The notes: generated from the letters alone by a model not told the origin. 64,000 bases of DNA from Tubulanus polymorphus (GCF_964204645.1 NC_134030.1:12460278-12524277); one strand, 5' to 3'; positions 12,100-23,700 are shown, counted from the first letter of the stretch. Program-made: numbers and translations.

Positions 12100-13065
12100 C
12101 TAGTCCTTTCTCTCCGAAGTATTAATCGTACGACAAGTTATTTTACTGATGAAGAACTCCCGAACCTCTGTTCCAAGCAAGTAAATAAAGAAATTACATG
12201 AAAAGTTGATGCTCGAGAATAGAGTCAGAACGACGCGTACCGTCTTTGTAGCTTTGGGAGAACCCGGGATACTGGATACTATCGAGTTCAGACCGTTAGG
12301 CAGTAAAGTTATTAGAAAAACCATTGACACGGTCACTAGCATCGTCGTAGTACGACTAGCCTTAGCAGATTTTACGTCACCTTGTCCGAAGTCCCGTCGT
12401 TTGTACAAGATTATGATGATGATCAGATTTGCAGTGGCAGTCAGTAAAATCGGTAACGTAATTTTATAAATCACAACCGAAACCGTTTTCCGTAAGTTGA
12501 TTTTAGCTCCGACAAAGTGGCATCCAAGTTTTGCTGAATGCTGCATTATGACACTCGGTCCGAGCCCCATGATGGCACATGGAATTAGTAAAATGATGAT
12601 TGTCGTGCGTGCAAATCTAGTCGTGCAGACGATCCGTGCCGTAAACGGAAAAATAACTAACATCAGTCGTTCAAACGAAATAACAACCACCAACCAACAA
12701 CTCATCGATGATATTGTCAACATGATATATTCATAAACAACACATTCAGCCAGGTTGTGGAATGTAATTCCTCCGTGGCCATATATGTGGAGATAATAGT
12801 CGACCTCGGGCATTGCTAGATGACCTATTCCCGTGACTAGATCAGTGCATGCCAGCACAGCCAGGTAGTTTGCGTAGGAAAATCTTCTGAACTTTTTACT
12901 CGTCATTACGAGAAAACTGGCGACGTTTCCGAATAGCCCAGCACTGAAGATTATCGGCCCAACTATTTTAGAGACGATCTGCAAAGTCGGTGGCAATCTT
13001 GACAGTCCCTTTAGCGTGACGAACGTGTAAAATGGTCGTGTGATTATATCAGGTGTTGAATTCAT
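12100..13065 (-). CDS. Class A (rhodopsin-like) G protein-coupled receptor, intronless
   Basis: A 321-residue seven-transmembrane receptor in one exon, probably for a neuropeptide or other small ligand at the plasma membrane. TM1 has the GN pair (AGLFGNVASF, about residues 37-58). TM2 has the LACTD motif (Asp2.50). TM3 begins after a Cys (LAECVVYEY) that should pair with the Cys in extracellular loop 2 (KLGCHF), and ends in SFERL in place of DRY. TM6 keeps the Pro of CWxP (FLITLLPNG). TM7 has NFFIY for NPxxY, losing the Pro. The N-terminal NST is a potential N-glycosylation site. The start is the only Met before TM1, with a short N-terminus. The general look (FMRFamide/TRH-receptor-like) is that of the expanded intronless receptors of lophotrochozoans; the ligand cannot be inferred. 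Its 3' flank has a decayed duplicate at 8.5-10.6 kb. Confidence 0.92.
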   Translation of the reverse strand: MNSTPDIITRPFYTFVTLKGLSRLPPTLQIVSKIVGPIIFSAGLFGNVASFLVMTSKKFRRFSYANYLAVLACTDLVTGIGHLAMPEVDYYLHIYGHGGITFHNLAECVVYEYIMLTISSMSCWLVVVISFERLMLVIFPFTARIVCTTRFARTTIIILLIPCAIMGLGPSVIMQHSAKLGCHFVGAKINLRKTVSVVIYKITLPILLTATANLIIIIILYKRRDFGQGDVKSAKASRTTTMLVTVSMVFLITLLPNGLNSIVSSIPGSPKATKTVRVVLTLFSSINFSCNFFIYLLGTEVREFFISKITCRTINTSERKD

Positions 13066-14050
13066 TTTTTAAACCCCCAATCGGCAAGGACTGAAAGAAT
13101 CAATGTGAAATTATATGTCTCGTCACAAAACCTGTGATAATCGTCCCAGTCATTATCTGTCTGTGGAGAATTGGTTTAAATAATGGTTTCATGCATCGAT
13201 TATCAATCGATACGGATATTATTAGATACAGGTAAATCATCTATAATTTGACGGTAGCGGAGAATTTATTCCGGGGAAAATGAAGTTTCTTGTCAATTAA
13301 TGTATACCGTATATATACATTATAAAACTGTTAAACTGTATATACTATTGTTTTGATAATGTGGCTGAAATGCATATATGTATTTCAGCCACATTCTCAA
13401 ATCAATACATATGAATTTCAATTTCATTCAACGAATGAAAAGGTTTTCACCAATAAGTAAATCTTTTAAAATCGATGCTCAGATTTGCTCAAGACCAGAG
13501 AAAATATTCCAATCATATCTGCTCGAGGTCCTCACCATATTGTGGTAAATTGTCCATATTTTTTCGCTCCGGGGTGATGTTCCACTTGTTGGATGTGACT
13601 AAATCCTCAACCATAGAAAAACAAGTCCTCTTCTTATTTCCCATACCGCAAACTACAGTTTTACAAAATACTGTGCCAATGACCAACAGCTGACTTCAAA
13701 GACCAATAAAGTATGTCAGGAAAAGAGGTCAAAAACGAACCCCAAATTGAAGTTTTATGGTAAATCTTCTAACGAAAAGATTTATGATCGCAAACATCCT
13801 ATCAACAGATCAGTATTCCAACATGAATTTTGTTCGGTTGGTTTGGGTAACCAGTGGATAACTGACATAGTGACGTAATGCACTATTAACAGGCTACATT
13901 TATCCACAGGTTAACTCTATAATCAACTTTTGAGCAATTGCACTCAGCGAAATTAACTCTGACATTGAATACTAAATACAATATACATGTATTGTCAATA
14001 ACGTCAAATGATTTAGGAGCTTGTAAAAACCTGCACTACAAATGAAAATC
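13066..14050. other. Intergenic between GPCR and CUB-domain gene
   Basis: It should hold the receptor promoter on the minus strand. I see no unambiguous TATA box or initiator. A hairpin lies at 13358-13395. The short plus-strand frame at 13475-13693 has no family similarity. Confidence 0.45.
13358..13395. other. Perfect 14-bp hairpin
   Basis: AATGTGGCTGAAAT and ATTTCAGCCACATT flank a 10-base loop about 300 bp upstream of the receptor start. It could be a regulatory stem or a MITE remnant. Confidence 0.6.
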
Positions 14051-17000
14051 TTAATGGTTAGTAGCTTGTGGACCAGCGGATTCTAAATGCGTCGGTGGTA
14101 CGCTTGCTGCAGCAGATTGAGGTGGTGAGGGTCTCGAAAGCGGTATCTTGAAGCCAAATTTTAGTCCCTTCCTCCCAGCGACTGACTTAAAATGCAGATA
14201 AAGCACGTCTCCGACAGAGAAGGCAAGTAAGGTGGCTGCGTCCTGACAAACAGGTGGGTTCATTTTGAACAAATTTCCGTACGCGCTGAACTCTAAGATA
14301 ACGTCCCTACAAGCTTGGTCTATGTCCACCTCTATGACACGGAAACCAACACCCTAGTAAAAATGAAAAATAAGTTTCATAATATCAAGTAAATGAAGAC
14401 AAATGGACGTACACAGCAGATTAGTCTAAACATTTTGAGACAAATAGCGAGAAAACAAATATTAAAGCAAGAAAATGAATACTAACGCGACAAAAGAAAT
14501 GCTTAGGACGAGAAAACAAATTATTTTGTTTTTCGCCTGAAATATTTTTCTCGTTATGTTCTGTTTTGGCGGGGCGAGAAAACGAACTTTTGTTATTTGA
14601 ATATTATTGTGAGAAAACAAATATTTGAAAAAAATGATGAAATAAAAATTCGGATATATATGTAATGAACACGTTAGATCCCGTGTGCTACATACAATAT
14701 GTTTCCATTTCCTGTCGGTTGTTGGACTGTTCTTTACATTGCAACGATACGCACCCTTCTTGATCCCACCAAAATAAATATTTAAGCGAGAAAACAAATG
14801 TTACCGCGAGAAATCAAAATTTAGCGCAAGAAAAACCATTTCGGACGAGAGAACAAAACGATTTGTTTTCCTGTGCCAATTTTTGTTTTCTCGCCATAAA
14901 GTTCTTTTTATACTTTTCGTTATAGAAAAATCTCGGCGTGGTCTGAATTAGCAACCATAAGACCGATGCACCACAACGTTTCGGTTGTTGATTTACAGCC
15001 ATCATCAGATGATGGTCAGAGAACACGTTGTTTGTGAGTCTCATTTGTCAGAATTTTATATTCATCTTGAGAATCGGAAATTTTTATCACTGTCCCTTTC
15101 GCCAGGATTGTATATTTGCCATCTCCATTAGTGTTATTTTTATGAGATGGCTGAACTTGGTGGAAAACAAGGAAGACCCATTAGTTTTGTTGGGTTTTAT
15201 TGCATTATTCATTTACATACCATATTTCTTGGAGCGTATATAAGCCACTTGTAATCTACATTCGTTACCAAAGGATTGCCAGTCACGTCGATAATAGTTT
15301 CATTGATTCCTGCATGCAAATTGGTGAATGTACCCTCTGGTGGCAAGGCTGTAATATACGTTCAGTATATGGTAACCGGTAATTTCAGTAGTAAAATCAG
15401 TTTTCCGACGAAATTTTACTTGAGCAGGTACAAGAACAGTAGGAAGGCCTACATTTTTAGCATTTCAACTACACTACCTTCTTCTTTGCACGGGCAGTCT
15501 AAACTGTTCAACATTTGACACATCGGGTTTTCTTGGGTAGCATGTCCTTCACCTTCAACTGATGATACGGGTGCATCTGATGCTTGCCTCCTCGATTGTA
15601 CCGTTGTTTGCGCATGGTCTGGTCCCATTGATGGGACAAAGTCATTTTGTGTTGGTCTTTGTCTATTTTGTACCGGTGTTCCTTGATTATTTGGTAGAGG
15701 TAGGCTTCCCTGGCCATTTGGAAATGGTGGGTGGGATGAACCTTGCCAAGTTGGTGGTGGGGGTCCTATTCCATTCGCACCTTGTTGCTGAAAGTTTCCT
15801 TGGTGGTGTGCTTGTCCTATCCAGTGATTCAATGGTTGATCCCCCTGTCCATTTGTGGGAGAGGTCCCAACACGATGCAGCAAATTCTCTTGTCGAATTG
15901 GATGGTGCGGAAAAGGTCCCATTCGTCCACCTGATAGTGGTTTTTCATGTCCAAGAACAGGTTGTATTGTCCCTTCTCTACTCGGTAATGGTGCGATTCC
16001 TTGTCCAGTAAAATAAATGTGTCCTTGCCGGTTCATCGATGCCGCAGTCCCAAATGCAGGTTGGGGGTGGCTCTGTTCATTCAGGGGAGGTGCGTTTACG
16101 ACAGGTTGTAATCTTCCTTGTCCATTCAGTTGTGGTGTGATCCTTTGTCCATTAATGGGAGGTCCATTTAGTGTTGGCGGAACCCCTTGATTTGGGAGAG
16201 GTTGCGAAAGTTGCTGTCCATTCAATAGTGGTGGGATACCTTGTCCAGTAGCAGTTTGTGGGTATTGTTGTCCATTTGATGGTGGTGTGATCACGTGTCC
16301 ATCGGTTGATGGCCCATTTAGTTTTTGCGCATTCCCTTGGTTTTGGATAGGTTGTGAGCGCTCCTGTTCATTCGATGGTGATGTGATACCTCGTACAGTA
16401 ATAGGTGGCTTACTTAGGGTTGGTCGACTCCTTTGGTTTGGGAGAGGTTGTGAGGCTATTTGTCCATTCGATGGTGGTGTGATTACTTGTCCAGTACCAG
16501 CATGTTTATATTGTTGTGTATTCGGTGGTGGAGAGGTCTTATGTCCTGTTACAGGGTGAGAGTTTCCTTTTCCATTCGACGGTGGTATGACCCCTTGTTC
16601 ATTGACGTGTTGTCCATTTAGTGTTGGCGAAATCCCTTGATTAGGGTGAGGCTGCGTCTGTCTATTCGATGGTTGTTGTAGTGGATATTTTGAGGCTGGA
16701 CCATATATATTGTTTATTTCATTGGGCTGCGTCTGGTGGTGTTGTCCATTCGATGTGGTTCGGGCTGGTCTTGGTCCATTAGAAGATCTTGGTTTATGTC
16801 TATTTGGATATGAACTTGACAAATGCGCTTTGTCACGAGTTCCTCTGAGCTGCTGCTTATGTCCATTTAGTGGCATTGGGGGCCGATGTTCTTTCAGTCG
16901 GGTAGTTGACTGCTTACGTAGGTTGAATATACCTTGGCCCTGACCAACCAATCGGCTGTTTTGTGCTTGATTCTGATACATATTCATGTTTTTGTAGTGT

Positions 17001-17661
17001 CGGTTGGGGTTTATTGTGTATTGGTCAGGCGGTCGTCGATTTCGTGGCACCCAATGGTGCTTCGTTTGGCTGGGGTATTGCCTATAATGATCTCCATGTT
17101 GAATCCGTTGACGGTGAAGATTTTTACTATCTATTTTCCCTGTAATAATTTCATTTGAAAAGAAAGCAAAGACCGTGATGATTTGCAGAGGTATTATGAA
17201 GTAACTGATTACAAACTTACCCTTCGCAGCTAACTGGTTCAGCGAAACAAGGATCGTTGTAACCACAAAAACATGCAGCATCATCTGAGACATTAAAGGA
17301 TTATCAGTGGTTCCCTATCAACCCTTGATGAACGATGTTGTATTTTCTGAAAAATCCTCACCTACCTTTTTACGTAAAAGTCTCCCAAACCAATGATACA
17401 CATTGCTTGTGGGGTGTATATCGGCAGCTAGGTGTGGGCCGTGCGTACCAGATGTGAATTTCAACAACAACACCTCCGCTCTGTTAGAGACGAGGACGAG
17501 TAGATAAAAAATGATTCGTCGAGCCAAGTCAAGTGCACCTGTCATCTATAAACACAATTTTAACATTGTCGATGTATGTATACATGTATATCAAAGAAAT
17601 CCCACAATGAGATTTCAGAATTTTTTATGATTTTGTTTTGATTGAGGTATGTTTGTATGTA

Positions 17662-17744
<83 letters not shown>

Positions 17745-18034
17745 ATGTATGTATATACATTACTTCGTCGGGGAACAGAATTAGGTGAATGATTCAAAAG
17801 GATTTATGCAAGACTTATGCAAGAACAATTGATCAAATACGTCTACCTATTGAGAGGCACAGGCGAAGGAATACGATTGGTTACTGAACAGCCACGAGCC
17901 ACATACAACGGCTGAGGGATAGATAGATACGCCAGCGCGCGGTCCTCAGTCTCGTCACTCAAATACGGCTGTCCATCGCCCGATGGATACATTTCCATGA
18001 ATGGCGTAAATCCCGCCTGGTTAAACTGCGACAT
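14051..18034 (-). CDS. Membrane or secreted protein with NGQ/Pro-rich tract and C-terminal CUB-like domain
   Basis: Six exons on the minus strand: 18034-17847, 17480-17366, 17284-17221, 17139-15478, 15348-15221 and 14353-14051 (TAA). All have GT-AG sites and phases that sum to 2,460 nt, or 819 residues. Residues 1-101 are soluble and end in LLRKK. Residues 102-121 (MMLHVFVVTTILVSLNQLAA) are hydrophobic. About 125-660 is Asn-Gly-Gln/Pro-rich with a degenerate unit of about 35 residues (for example PPSNGQ, PLPNQG, PTLNG). About 665-805 is CUB-like: YKWLIYAP, the Cys pair DQAC and PPVCQD, and LLAFSVGDVLYLHFKS. It could be a type II membrane protein, with the cytoplasmic side in LRKK. If translation starts at the Met of MSQMML (17293), it becomes a secreted protein with a signal peptide. 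I recognise no orthologue; the NGQ tract suggests an extracellular matrix, mucus or gamete-coat role, which is speculation. A GPCR lies downstream on the same strand. Confidence 0.72.
14430..14900. repeat. Cluster of CGAGAAAACAAA motifs (CUB-gene intron 5)
   Basis: Within the 867-bp last intron, GCGAGAAAACAAAT or one-base variants occur near 14449, 14508, 14573, 14610, 14787, 14804 and 14846. Inverted forms (TTTTGTTTTTCGCC, TTTGTTTTCTCGCC) occur near 14525 and 14882. Spacing is irregular, so this is not a simple tandem repeat. Confidence 0.6.
17660..17744. repeat. GTGT/GTGC microsatellite
   Basis: A short GT run passes into about 18 GTGC tetranucleotides, inside intron 1 of the CUB-domain gene. 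The His-Ala-Arg-Thr frames on the other strand are artefacts. Confidence 0.95.
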
Positions 18035-18415
18035 TTCATAGTGACCACACGAGAATATTACTACCTAATACCGGGTATTACTGAGACGGGTTTCAAATGG
18101 AACGCAATGACTATTTTGTTGGACCTTTCATTAACATTAAGCCATGAACGCCTTTATCTGAACTTTCTGTTTACTATCAGTGCATTATTGATCAAATGTC
18201 GTTATTTTCATTCGGTTCGAGCGAATTTCATCTATCTGTTCACGATGGCTGTTTCTGGCGGGGTCTTTGTGCTCAATAGTTTGACTAGAGTTTTTGAGAC
18301 AAATTTTGTATACACTAAACTTTGATTGTACAATTCATTTGCCAGTGGTTTTGACGGGAAACCAGTGTCCAATATCTATAAAAAGAATGTGCAAAAAATG
18401 TGCGTCGATTGCTCT

Positions 18416-19795
18416 TTATCTCGAGGCCCTTTATCGCTTCCGTAATTATGAGCACGTTTTGAAATCTACGGAAGCGATAAAGGGCCTCGAGATGTCGCGT
18501 TCCAACTCGAGAAGTCGTCATATTTATGTCGATATATCGGGACGTTTTGACGACATATTTCGTTTTCTCGACCACTTTCCTCGCGACAAGTCGACATATT
18601 CATGACGATTTGAAATTCAATCGTCATATTACTGGTGTCCTCATCTTACATTTAGACATGTCTTCAAATGTACGGAAGCGATAAGTACGGAAGCGATAAG
18701 GGGCCTCGAGTTGTCGCGTTCCAACTCGACAAGTCGTCATATTTATGTCGAAATATCGCGATATATCGCGTCAAGTCGACATGAATATGTCGTCATATCG
18801 TGACGTTTTCACGACAAATTTCGCTTTCTCGACCACTTTCCTCGCGACAAGTCGACATATTCACGACGACTTGAAACTCAGTCGTCATATTACTGGTGTC
18901 CTCATCTTACATTTAGACATGTCTTCAAATGACGGTTTGTCCCGTGGAAAATGGGCGAAAAAGCGAAATTTGTCGTGAAAACGTCACGATATATCGACAT
19001 ATTCATGTCGACGTGACGCGATATATCGCGGTATGTCGACATAAATATGACGACTTGTCGAGTTGGAACGCGACATCGAGGCCCCTTATCGCTTCCGTAG
19101 ATAAGGGGCCTCGAGATGTCGCGTTCCAACTCGACAAGTCGCCATATTTATGTCGATATATCGCGATAAATTGCGTCAAGTCGACATGAATATGTCGACT
19201 TGTCGCGAGGAAAGTCGTCGAGAGAACGAAATATGTCGTCAAAACGTCACGATATATCGACATATTCATGTCGACTTGACGTGATATATCGCGGTATGTC
19301 GACATAAATATGACGACTTGTCGAGTTGGAACGCGACATCTCAAAGCCCCTTATCGCTTCCGTACCTAATCTACGGAGGCGATAAATACGGAAGCGATAA
19401 AGGGCCTCGAGTTGTCGCGTTCCAACTCGACAAGTCGCCATATTTATGTCGATATATCGCGATATGTCGCGTCATGTCGACATGACATATCGTGACGTTT
19501 TGACGACATATTTTGTTTTCACGACCATTTTCCTCGCGACAAGTCGACATATTCATGACGACTTGAAACTCAGTCGTCATATCACTGGCGTCCTCATCTT
19601 ACATTTAGACGTGTCTTCAAATGACGGCTTGTCCCGTGGAAAATGGGCGAAAAAGCGAAATTTGTCGTGAAAACGTCACGATATGTCGACATATTCATGT
19701 CGACTTGACGCGATATATCGCGATATATCGACATAAATATGGCGACTTGTCGAGTTGGAACGCGACAACTCGAGGCCCTTTATCGCTTCCGAATG
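18416..19795. repeat. Array of palindromic units rich in TCGACAT/ATATCG
   Basis: Units of about 270-430 bp are bounded by TACGGAAGCGATAA-GGGCCTCGAG and its inverse, seen at 18420-18446, 18469-18494, 18671-18710, 19076-19113, 19340-19411 and 19770-19795. Inside each unit the two halves mirror each other: TGTCGCGTTCCAACTCGA, then CATATTTATGTCGATATATCG, a centre, and the inverted copies. Two units (about 18671-19100 and 19385-19795) keep a longer non-palindromic centre. Neighbours share end sequence head to head. Both strands are open for long stretches because of the word composition. It looks like a foldback or MITE family amplified in place. Confidence 0.85.
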
Positions 19796-20774
19796 AAATT
19801 TCGTTACGGAATTCTCTTTGTTTTGGCGCGCCAAAACGAACTTTCAGAAAAAAATTGGACGTTTTTTTCGTTTTGGCGTTCTGGCGTTCTGGCGCCCTCA
19901 TTTACATACCAGGAATTTTACGCTATGGCCCATATCAGCCACCATAAATTACGAATTATCCGATGGTAATTAAAGGGAATAACGAAGGAAAAACTCGGGA
20001 CCTTTAATTTTCATACGAATTAGGTAGTTATACGAATTAATCGACTACGAATTAAGAGAGGTTGACTGTATTGATTGGCTGGAATCTAATTAAACAGTTA
20101 AAAAACTTCAAAATCTCAAAACTATGCTTCATCATCACGAGGATTTCAGATTCTGGGCCTAACTCTATAGCTACCAGGTAGTTTCATTTTGAATAAAGGA
20201 AATGTGTCTTCGTTGCAATTAGAAACTACATGTACTACCCTATTCCCAAAATTGACCCCTTTCCGAAGCAAATTTTGTATGGGCGGATTCTTGGTAAGAC
20301 ATTTGGACATATTTTTAGTATTTTGTTGAACTGGCTACGGGCCTGAGTCTTTTGCAAGTACCGGTACAGATAATCTTTTTCGATTTTGAAGTAGGATAAA
20401 ATTTGTTTTCGCACCGGGTTCCTGGTGAGGATGAGCTCCCAGTACAACGTAACACAACTGTAATCAATGAATTACCCACCGTTAGTCGATTGTTTGACCC
20501 CAATGTTTGAGTAGAGTGAGATTCAATGATTCACGGTGTTCAATCCTGGTTTGCGCAAACAGTTCAATTAGGCTAATTTGATCAATCCGATGATTTATAT
20601 TTTCAATGAACACGATCGTTAGTCGCACTGATTAGCCATCAGTCTTAACTCTTTGAGTAAGCTAAATGATCAAACAATTTGACAAGTGTCGTGATAAAAG
20701 ATTACCAGAAAGTCTGCCAAGTGTCACAATCATTTCTGTGGTTGTTCCTACGACACCACAGCTTGCAGAAAACG
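19796..20774. other. Intergenic upstream of the CCDC14-like gene
   Basis: It contains the 18-bp palindrome GTTTTGGCGCGCCAAAAC (19820-19837), repeated TTCTGGCG words, and a pogo-TIR-like GAATTAAGAGAGGTTGACTGTA near 20049. The promoter of the CCDC14-like gene should lie at the right end; no clear core element is seen. Confidence 0.4.
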
Positions 20775-23700
20775 ATGTCTTCAACACGGCGGACCGATGG
20801 TGAAGGAAATGCTGATGAGGTAAGACGCTAAAAAGTAACATGCGAAGCAAACTACTTAAACAAATTGCGTTACCGGAAAGAATATTTTGACATACAAATG
20901 TTGAACACAAATTTCAATTTTGTTATTCTGGTTGATGACGTGACCGCGTGGTGAGCCATTTTTAGACGACCGATCCAATTTGTTGAGTTATTTTTCCACT
21001 GAGCACTTTGCAGAAAATCACCGTATGTCCTATGTGCATCTGAGAAAAATCAATCTGTCATTAAAACCCTAGGCCGGGACCCCGGCGTCCGCACCGGAAG
21101 GCCTTTGGTCGGGAGCAACTCATTCGATAAATTGAAGATGGGAAGAACCATCAAAACCTGAAACGAGAACAGTTTCGCTATATGGATTTTCTATTTCATG
21201 CGAAACCCTTGGGTTTAATTCGCTTTTGTGAAAATTCCGGTGACCGCAACGCGACGGGAGGCGTTCAAACCCTGGCAAGCGAGGCTGGTAGCCCGAGTAA
21301 ATATAGAAAATTTAATTGAATGTACAGTGCTGCCGCTTTTTTTCGGTAATAAAGTGTCCTGATCGCGCGATGTGGGTATTTAAACAGTAAAAAAATTCGG
21401 CGGAGAAATTCGATTCGGTTGTTATTGTAGATTAAAACCATTATGGTGTGTGATATTTATCGGTCTTATTCAATAATTGAATGCCAAATATGAACTTGTG
21501 TGACTTAATCTCACAGCAGTTTCAATTTTTGAACTAGCTTGCCAATGAATGAAGAAAGAATCAGGCTTAGGGCTAGGTAGTTAGTTAAGTTACCTACTCG
21601 TTGCCGTTGGTGGTAAATTTTTTATAATAGCAGTGGATATTTTACCATGTACGGCTGAATATTTATTTCTGCTATTTTACCGTACATCGTCGCTGATTGG
21701 CTGATTTACGCCGCGCATGCGCACAGAGGTGCGCGACACTTAGAAAATTCAAGGAAAGCGTAGAGTACTAGTAGAGAACAGAGTTAGATCTACAGACCTC
21801 CCTGATTTATAGTATACTGAAATAAACATTTTTGGGAGGGGGGTATGAAAGTGCAATAGCGCCGAGAAAATAGAGCGAGACTCGAACCCGGGCCAGTAAA
21901 TTACTAGCGCAGCGTCATATTTCTTGACCACCGAGCTCGGTGAAAAACCAATCGAATGTTTTAACTATCTATATTAGTACCTCACCTTCTACCCTAATCC
22001 TATCCCTAGGGGTAAAACGGAACCCTCTGGACCCTCTTCTCACCCTCCTCTCGACACTAACCCTATCGAAACCCTAACCCTAAACCCAATATAATGATTT
22101 TATTGTTACACTAGGCCTATAATGTATAGTAACAATGTAGGGTAAAATAGCGGAAGTAAATGCTTTGCCGTATACGGTTAAATATCCACTTCGTTTTATA
22201 ATCAGATGGTTACTGACTAAAGGCTAATGTCTATTTCAACATGACTTGAGAGCATTCCAGGTGGCCTAACTTCCTAATTTTTGGTAGTACATACCTGATA
22301 AAGGTCTTAATAGGACCAGAAAGGACAGGCAGTCAACCTAAATCATAATTTTTTAATCCATTTGAAACTGTATTGAAGGATAGGCCTAACCAAAAAGTCT
22401 TCACTGAAAGGGGTTAAATGAAGAGAAGTGACTCCATGATTTGAAAGTTTTAACAATATGTTTCCATGCCTATGTACCAAACTTCAGTTGGTAGGCGTGG
22501 AGATATATTGTTAAACTTTCAAATCATGGAGTCTCTTTTCTCTTAGGAACCCCTCTCAATGCAGACTTTGGATATCCTTCAATACAGTTTAAAGTGGATT
22601 AAAAAACGATATTTTAGGTCGACTGCCTGTCCCTTCTGGTCCTAATGAGACTTTTATCAGGTAGGCATATGTACTACTAAAACTGACTTGAGTTAGGCCA
22701 CCCGGAATGCTCTCAAGTCAGGTTGAAATAGGCCTAGACATAAGCCAGACCCACAGGGGCTCGTATCAGAGTTGTAGGTAATGTAAAAACGATAATCTTT
22801 TGTTAATCCATACTATAGACATTGGATTAACGGGTCCTCCTAATTACCGAGATGACACAATTTAGGCCTACCGAGATGACATGAAGTATAGCTTTTTTTT
22901 TTGTTAATTTCTTAACCGTTTTTACACTTGAAATCATATTATATCAGTAATAAATACCTTCTAGAGTCATATTTTACATATTTTGCCGGATATTTTGTAG
23001 AAAAAATATTGACTTCAAATACATCATCTCGGTTAGCAATAAAATTTCATTGAATTTGATTAATCAACGATCTCATCTCTGTAAAGTTAAAAGTTATTTT
23101 TCAACAAAAATATCCAACAAAATATGTGAAATATGACTCAAGCAGGTATTATTACTGATATAATATGATATCAAGTGTTAAAATCGATAAGGAATAAATA
23201 AATATGTTATATTTCATGTCATCTCTGGTAAATTGCATCATCTCGGTAGGCCTAATAAGGATGACCGGGATTAACAGATTATCGTTTTTAGCCCACTTGG
23301 GACTTTAGTCCCAGCGGGCTATTGCGTTCACTTTTCGTCCATCGTTCATCCGTCCGTAGACGGAATCCAGTTATTTTGGGAAGTTTTGAAGACGCTTCAA
23401 GGTAATGTCTTGATATTTGGTTTATAAATGTGTCTACCTAGACATATCTTCAGCCAAAAAACTGGCCCTCTCCGATTCAAAATGGTCGACTGGCAGCCAT
23501 TGTTGTTCGTCAAAATCAGCACTTTTTACACTTTTTGAGGGAAATTTTGAAGACGCTTAAATCAATTACCTTGATCTTTCATATACATTTGAATCCCCCA
23601 AGGGCCCATCACCATTAGAAAAATTGGATCGATCGGACTCAAGATGGCCGTCCTATGACCTTTTTAGTGCCCAAAAATGTCAATTTTGGCCCAAATTCTG

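Noticed and set aside
17560-17797. His-Ala-Arg-Thr repeat frames
   Set aside because: Products of the GTGC microsatellite in intron 1 of the CUB gene.
18294-19970. Many 60-113 codon frames on both strands with RDISRHVDM-like text
   Set aside because: They arise from the palindromic TCGACAT/ATATCG units and appear on both strands.
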